Shown here: positions 13,155 to 19,961 of the stretch, piece by piece
Numbering within the stretch: the first letter of the stretch is position 1
How the letters are laid out: the number at the start of each line of letters is the position of its first letter
Assembly (NCBI GenBank): GCA_035530195.1
Contig: DATKVG010000154.1
Coordinates: 1 to 19,961, forward strand
Origin: JAPLKX01 sp035530195
GTDB lineage: Bacteria; Hydrogenedentota; Hydrogenedentia; Hydrogenedentales; SLHB01
Reading direction: 5' to 3'
DNA length: 19,961 nucleotides
The notes under the pieces: model-generated
The model's database searches: none
The model's input: the letters and a program-made list of their open reading frames with translations, nothing else
Told to the model about the DNA's origin: nothing
Position numbers and translations under genes: made by a program

Positions 13155-16100
13155 ATGAACTGGTCGCTGCCCGAGTTCGCGATCCGGCGGCCCGTCACCA
13201 CGGTCCTGCTGATTATCACGCTGGTCGGGCTCGGGGCCATTGCCTGGTCGCTGCTACCCATCGAGTTCACGATCCGGCTCGAATACCCGATGGTCCGCTG
13301 CATCATTCCTTATCCCAACGCGTCCCCCGAGCAGGTCGAGAAGGAAGTCGCCATCCCCGCCGAACGGGAATTCAGAACGATCCCGGGCGTCCGCAGAATC
13401 TTATCGTCCTCGGACAGCGGCGGCTGCTATATGATGCTGCGGTTCGAATGGCACACCGACATGTCCGCGGCGACGGCGGATGTCCGCGACCGGCTTGAAC
13501 GGCTCAAGCTCAAACTCCCGAAGGACGTCGACCGGGTCTATCTCCGGAAATACTCGACGCAGGACTGGGACGTGATGCGGCTGGCGTTGTTCCGGGAGCA
13601 AAACCAGGCGGAACTGGGGCGTCTCGCGCGGACGATGGTTCGTTCGCGCCTGATGCGCGTTCCGGGCGTGGCCGAGGTCGAAGTTTCCGGGAGCAACCTC
13701 GAGAACGTCTACGTGGCGTTCAATCAGGATAAGCTCAGAAGCCTGAACCTGCCCATCTATTCGGTCATTACGACGCTGCAAACCAGCAGCCTCAACATCA
13801 CGTTGGGGCGCCTCACCGACGGCGAAGCCCGGTTTTATGTGCGGGCCATGGGCGAGCTCGAGTCGGCCAAGCAGCTTGAAGACATCGTCATCGGCCCGAA
13901 CGGCATCCGGCTTAAAGACGTGGCGGACGTGCACGTCAACGCGCCCCCGGCCACCGCCAGTTTTCAAATTGACGGCAAGCGCGGCGTGTTCATGCGCATC
14001 CTCAAGGAGTCCGGGGCCAACACCGTGGTTGTGTGCAATGCCATCAAGAAAGAGATTAAAAAGCTGACGGCGGAGCCGGAAATAGCCGGGATGGAGATGC
14101 AGGTGTTTCACGATCAATCGAAAATCATCTACTTTGCGTTGAACGGCCTGTACTACTCGGGCACGTACGGGCTTGCGGTGGCGCTGCTGGTGTTATTCCT
14201 GTTCCTCCGTCGGATCCGGCCGACGATGCTGGTTGCGCTGACGACGCCGATCTCGCTGCTGGCGGCGCTTGTCTATCTTTATTTTCGCGGCGGCAGCCTC
14301 AACTGGGTCACCATCGCCTCGATGATCGTGTCGCTCGGGATGCTTGTGGACAACGCGATCGTCGTCATGGAAAACATCCACCGCCACAACCAGATGAGCC
14401 CCGACAGAGTCGCCAACGCCATCAAGGGCGGGTCGGAAGTGGCCATGGCCATCACGGCCTCGACCCTGACGACGATCGTGGTGTTCATCCCGGTTTTTTA
14501 CCTCGAGGCGGGCGAGTTGACGTTCGGGATGCGTGAATTCGCGGGGCCGGTGAGCGTGTCGCTGCTGGCCAGCCTCGTGCTCGCGCTCACGCTCATCCCG
14601 CTGGCGGAAAGCCGCATGACCGAGCGCCGCCATCACCCGATCTACAAGCTGTGCCAGCGGATCGCCGGGCGGCGGAACGGTGGGCCGAGCCTGTCGGCGC
14701 GCGCGGCAAGCCGGGTCCGGAACTGGCACCCGGTGAGGGCGCTGATTGTCCAGTACGGCCGGTTTGTGGGGGTGATTCTCGAGCGTCGTGTGGCGTCGAG
14801 CATGGCGGTGGCCATCATGCTTGCGGCGACGTATTTCATCCCGTTTCAGCGCGTCGGCACGCAGCAGATGCCGGACCTGGATTCGCGGGAAGCCCAGGTC
14901 ACGGTTAATTTCGAGCGAAACTACGACCACCAGATGGCTACGGAGATTTTCACCAAGCTTACCAACATCGTCGAGGCCCAACGTGAACAACTCGGCATCC
15001 GAAACCTCTACGTCGACTATGGGGCGTGGGGCGGTGTGATCCGGGCGTTCCTCGTCCAGCAGGACGACCTGCCCCCAGGCGAAACCATCCCCTACACCAC
15101 CGCGGAAGTCCGCGACATTTTTTCACAGCAACTGCCGGCGTATGTGCCGGGCGGCCGGATCCAGTGCGGCGTCGCTCAGACGACCCCCGTACAGGCGCAA
15201 AACGTCAGCCTGCTCGTGCGTGGCACCGACACAGAAACCGTGGCCGACGTGGCGGAAGATTTCAAGAAGCGGCTCGAGACGCTCCCCGAGGTCAAAGAGG
15301 TCCGGCTGGACCGGGAGTTGCGGCAGCAGGAAATCCAATTGGCCATCGACGGGCCGCTCGCGACGCGGTCCGGGCTGAATCCTTACGTGATCGCGCGCAC
15401 GGTGGATTTCGCGCTGCGTGGCACGCGGCTGCCCTACCTCAAGAAAAAGGGGTTCGAGATCCCCGTGCACGCCCAACTCTCGAGCGAAGACAGAAAAACC
15501 AAATCCGATCTCGAGAACCTCGCCGTCATCGGGCGCACGGGCCTGATCCCGCTCAACAACGTCACCACGATGGCGCGCGCCAAGGCGCCCCAGTCGCTCC
15601 AGCGCGACAACGGCAAGAGCGTGATCAACATCTCCGCGTCCATCTTCACCAAAGACCTCGCTCACATGCAAAAGGAAATCGAGCGGCTGATCGACTCATT
15701 CCAATTGCCTCGAGGGTACTCGATTGAGATGGGGCAGGAGATCAGCGAAATGCAAACAACCGTCGAGAACGTCAAGCAGGCGCTTGTGTTCGCGATCACG
15801 CTGGTTTACCTGGTGATGGCGGCGCTGTTCGAGTCGTTCCTGCTGCCGCTGTCCATTCTGACCACGGTGCCGATGGCCTTTATCGGCATCTACTGGGTGA
15901 TGTACCTCACCGGCACACCCATGGACAACGTCTCGTACATTGGCTCGATCCTGATGTGCGGCATCATCGTCAACAACGGCATCGTCATTGTCGATCATAT
16001 CAACCAACTGCGCAACGAAGGCTTGGAGCGAACCGCGGCCATCTGCCAGGCGGGCATCAACCGGTTCCGGCCCGTGATGATGACGGCCCTGACCACGATC

Positions 16101-16323
16101 CTGGCCTGCATCCCGATTGCGATTGGCTCCGGCGGCGGCCGCGATGCGCTCAACGGGCTCGGCAGGACGCTCGTCGGCGGGCTGTCGATGGGAACGTTCC
16201 TGACGCTGTTTCTGGTCCCTCTGTTTTACTCGCTCATCGACGATTTCAAGGAATGGGTGCTGCAGTACGCGGCGGGCCTGAGCCACGTGGCCGGCAGGCG
16301 CGCGCCCGCCGCCGATGCGCTGG

Positions 16324-16343
<20 letters not shown>
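13155..16343 (+). CDS. RND-family efflux permease (AcrB/HAE-like)
   Basis: Encodes 1062 aa, the usual length for the family; ATG 13155 follows GGGGG. It is an inner-membrane, proton-driven exporter. The N-terminal FAIRRPVTTVLLIITLVGLGAIAW is the first membrane helix (split here for reading: FAIRRPVTTV, LLIITLVG). Then come the first periplasmic porter part (with YPNASPEQVEKEV at 53-65 and IPGVRRI at 76-82), helices 2-6 (about 336-482), the long junction, helix 7 (about 548-562), the second porter region, and helices 8-12 (about 872-1027). In helix 4 the AcrB Asp-Asp pair is D399-N400 (LVDNAIVVMEN). In helix 10 the AcrB lysine position is Asn (GIIVNNGIVIVD, N940-N941). No membrane fusion protein or TolC gene is adjacent. 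The 3' end overlaps leuS by 20 bp, convergently. Confidence 0.93.
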
Positions 16344-18849
<2,506 letters not shown>

Positions 18850-18904
18850 CGGCAACTGCCTCCAATCACAAAAAGCCGTCTGACGAGTTCTGTAAATAGT
18901 CTTG

Positions 18905-18913
18905 AATATAGCA
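18905..18913 (-). promoter_or_regulatory. candidate extended -10 promoter for leuS
   Basis: On the minus strand the sequence reads TGCTATATT, a TGn extension joined to a TATATT -10 hexamer. Transcription would start about 48 nt before the leuS ATG. No good -35 is seen at 17 bp, which is tolerated for extended -10 promoters. No T-box specifier or antiterminator pattern was seen in the short leader. Confidence 0.4.
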
Positions 18914-18979
18914 CATTTATGCATGCTGTTTCCCGTCCGCAACAGTGTTGAAAATTGACAGTGGTGTCCATTATTTCCA

Positions 18980-19008
18980 TTGACAAAGAACGGGGTTCGG
19001 TGTTAACT
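18980..19008 (+). promoter_or_regulatory. candidate sigma70 promoter for the prepilin gene
   Basis: A perfect TTGACA (18980-18985) is followed by a 17-bp spacer and TTAACT (19003-19008), a poor -10. Another TTGACA lies at 18955-18960 but has no -10 at the right distance. Initiation near 19015 would give a leader of about 200 nt that contains the hairpin cluster. Confidence 0.45.
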
Positions 19009-19050
19009 TGATGATGAGGCAGGATTATGTTTTGGTGCGGGACTCGTTTT

Positions 19051-19160
19051 GCGGGAGTGGCCCGAATGGGCGGGGATCCGAAAGAGACCAAGGAAAGGAG
19101 AGAAAGAATTCAGACTGAGCAGGAGTGGCGCAAAAGTGCCGAGGGCGTAAAGACGCCGGC
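19051..19160 (+). promoter_or_regulatory. hairpin-rich 5' leader of the prepilin gene
   Basis: Three small stems with four-base loops follow each other: GCCC/GGGC around GAAT (19060-19071), GGCGC/GTGCC around AAAA with one G-U pair (19127-19140), and GGCGT/ACGCC around AAAG (19144-19157). The stretch between the first and second (19080-19110) is purine-rich. No protein is encoded here. The whole 373-bp gap between leuS and the prepilin gene holds only this leader and the promoters. It could be an RNA regulator or a stabilising 5' UTR. It does not match a riboswitch class I can name. Confidence 0.4.
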
Positions 19161-19222
19161 ATAATAGCGTGGGACATACACAAGAAGAGTAAACGTAGTA
19201 ACAACGTATAAGGAATCACAAA

Positions 19223-19961
19223 ATGAAGAGAAAAGGTTTTACGTTGATCGAGCTGTTGGTCGTAATTGCCATCATCGGTATTCTCGCGGCAATTCTGCTG
19301 CCAGCATTGGCGCGGGCCCGCGAAGCCGCTCGCCGCTCCTCATGCCAGAATAACCTCAAACAGATGGGCCTGGTGTTCAAGATGTACGCCAACGAGTCCA
19401 AAGGCGAAAAGTTCCCGCCCGCGAAGATGTTTACGTGTGAAGCAGACGGCGTGGTTAGTGTAAACACGAGTTTTGATGCCACTCCGGAGATGTCGTTCGT
19501 CTATCCGGAGTATCTGAGCGATCTTAACATTCTGATTTGCCCGTCGGACAGCGATGCCGACGCGAATCCCGGCGAGTGGAACATGAATGACGATCCGAAC
19601 GAAGTTGTGCTGCTGTGCCGCGTGGGTGCGAAGTCGTACAACTACTATTCGTGGGCGATCATGGCCCAGGACATGATGGCGGAGGGCGTTGATGAAAACG
19701 ATCCCGCTATCAATGACCTCACCGACGCTTTCTATGATGCGTCGTTCCTTATAGGCTTGGGTGGGGTCATCTCAGCCGTGGGGGCTGGCGATTTGAGCGT
19801 TTTCGAGGGAGACGTGAGCGAGGGTGATCTTACCGTTTACCGTCTCCGCGAAGGCATCGAGCGGTTCTTCATCACGGACATCAACAATCCGGCCGCTTCA
19901 GCCCTTGCCCAAAGCGAAGTGTGGATCATGTCCGACGACATGCAGTCCATCAACCCGAACA
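19223..19961 (+). CDS. type IV prepilin-like / DUF1559-like pseudopilin, 3' partial
   Basis: At least 246 codons are open from ATG 19223 (AAGGA at 19210-19214) to the window edge without a stop. The N-terminus MKRKGFTLIELLVVIAIIG is a class III prepilin leader, cleaved and methylated between Gly5 and Phe6 by prepilin peptidase, with the conserved Glu five residues into the mature chain. A hydrophobic helix (to ALLPALARAREAARR-like residues) is followed by CQNNLKQMGLVFKMYANES, the signature of the large Planctomycetes/Lentisphaerae-type pseudopilin family. The rest is a globular domain with two likely disulfide Cys regions and REGIERFFITDINNPA near the cut. The family's usual C-terminal DGH motif would lie beyond the window. 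It probably assembles into a pilus-like or type II secretion-like fibre or sits at the cell surface. Confidence 0.93.
   Translation, partial: MKRKGFTLIELLVVIAIIGILAAILLPALARAREAARRSSCQNNLKQMGLVFKMYANESKGEKFPPAKMFTCEADGVVSVNTSFDATPEMSFVYPEYLSDLNILICPSDSDADANPGEWNMNDDPNEVVLLCRVGAKSYNYYSWAIMAQDMMAEGVDENDPAINDLTDAFYDASFLIGLGGVISAVGAGDLSVFEGDVSEGDLTVYRLREGIERFFITDINNPAASALAQSEVWIMSDDMQSINPN

Noticed and set aside
18850..19010. T-box leader for leuS
   Set aside because: The leader between the candidate -10 and the start codon is only about 48 nt, too short for a T-box, and no terminator/antiterminator pair is visible.
19051..19160. Cyclic di-GMP-I (GEMM) riboswitch
   Set aside because: Stems and AAAA/AAAG loops look superficially similar, but the conserved GEMM core segments and the tetraloop receptor are not found.

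Overview
The window comes from a GC-rich, Gram-negative (diderm) bacterium. It encodes secretins, two lipobox lipoproteins, an RND pump and a type IV-prepilin-like protein with a KRKG|FTLIELL leader. That prepilin style (DUF1559-like, with an arginine-rich segment straight after the hydrophobic helix) is typical of Planctomycetes, Lentisphaerae and Candidatus Hydrogenedentota. A Hydrogenedentota-like or other PVC-type genome is my best guess, by inference only. No rRNA, tRNA or CRISPR array was recognised.

Layout. (1) 1-4086, plus strand: a good sigma70-type promoter, then four exported proteins with tight or overlapping junctions. These are a small Skp/OmpH-like protein, a TPR lipoprotein, and two consecutive short secretin-domain proteins. 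Together they look like an outer-membrane secretin module with a pilotin-like lipoprotein but no visible ATPase or inner-membrane partner. (2) 4139-6292: an iron-sulfur flavoprotein-like reductase, endonuclease III (nth) and a CPBP-like membrane protease. (3) 6384-7951: two translationally coupled exported proteins of unknown function, the second a lipoprotein. (4) 7952-8252: a 139-bp MITE-like palindromic element. (5) 8253-12866: a methyltransferase, a flippase-methyltransferase fusion, an SDR and a class III aminotransferase, which look like an envelope lipid or glycan modification cassette. (6) 13155-16343: an orphan RND permease, convergent with and overlapping leuS (minus strand, 16324-18849). 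(7) 18850-19961: divergent promoters, a leader with three small hairpins, and a prepilin-like gene that runs off the window.

The most unusual feature is not a gene. Short tandem arrays, mostly with a period of exactly seven bases, sit at gene boundaries: GCCGATT at 4083-4110, GTCTGGM-like at 5454-5481, AATCSRC at 5603-5651, ATTCATC at 6306-6326, TWTGGGG at 7947-7981 and AGATCTC at 11496-11515. Two nonamer duplications, at 571-588 and 5520-5537, behave similarly. The unit sequences differ but the period is shared. Several arrays start on or next to a stop codon, and two run into coding sequence (the nth C-terminus and the N-terminus of the CPBP-like protein). The GCCGATT and AATCGGC arrays are the same family in opposite orientations. 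The pattern suggests one length-specific process that makes or spreads heptamer repeats at gene ends.
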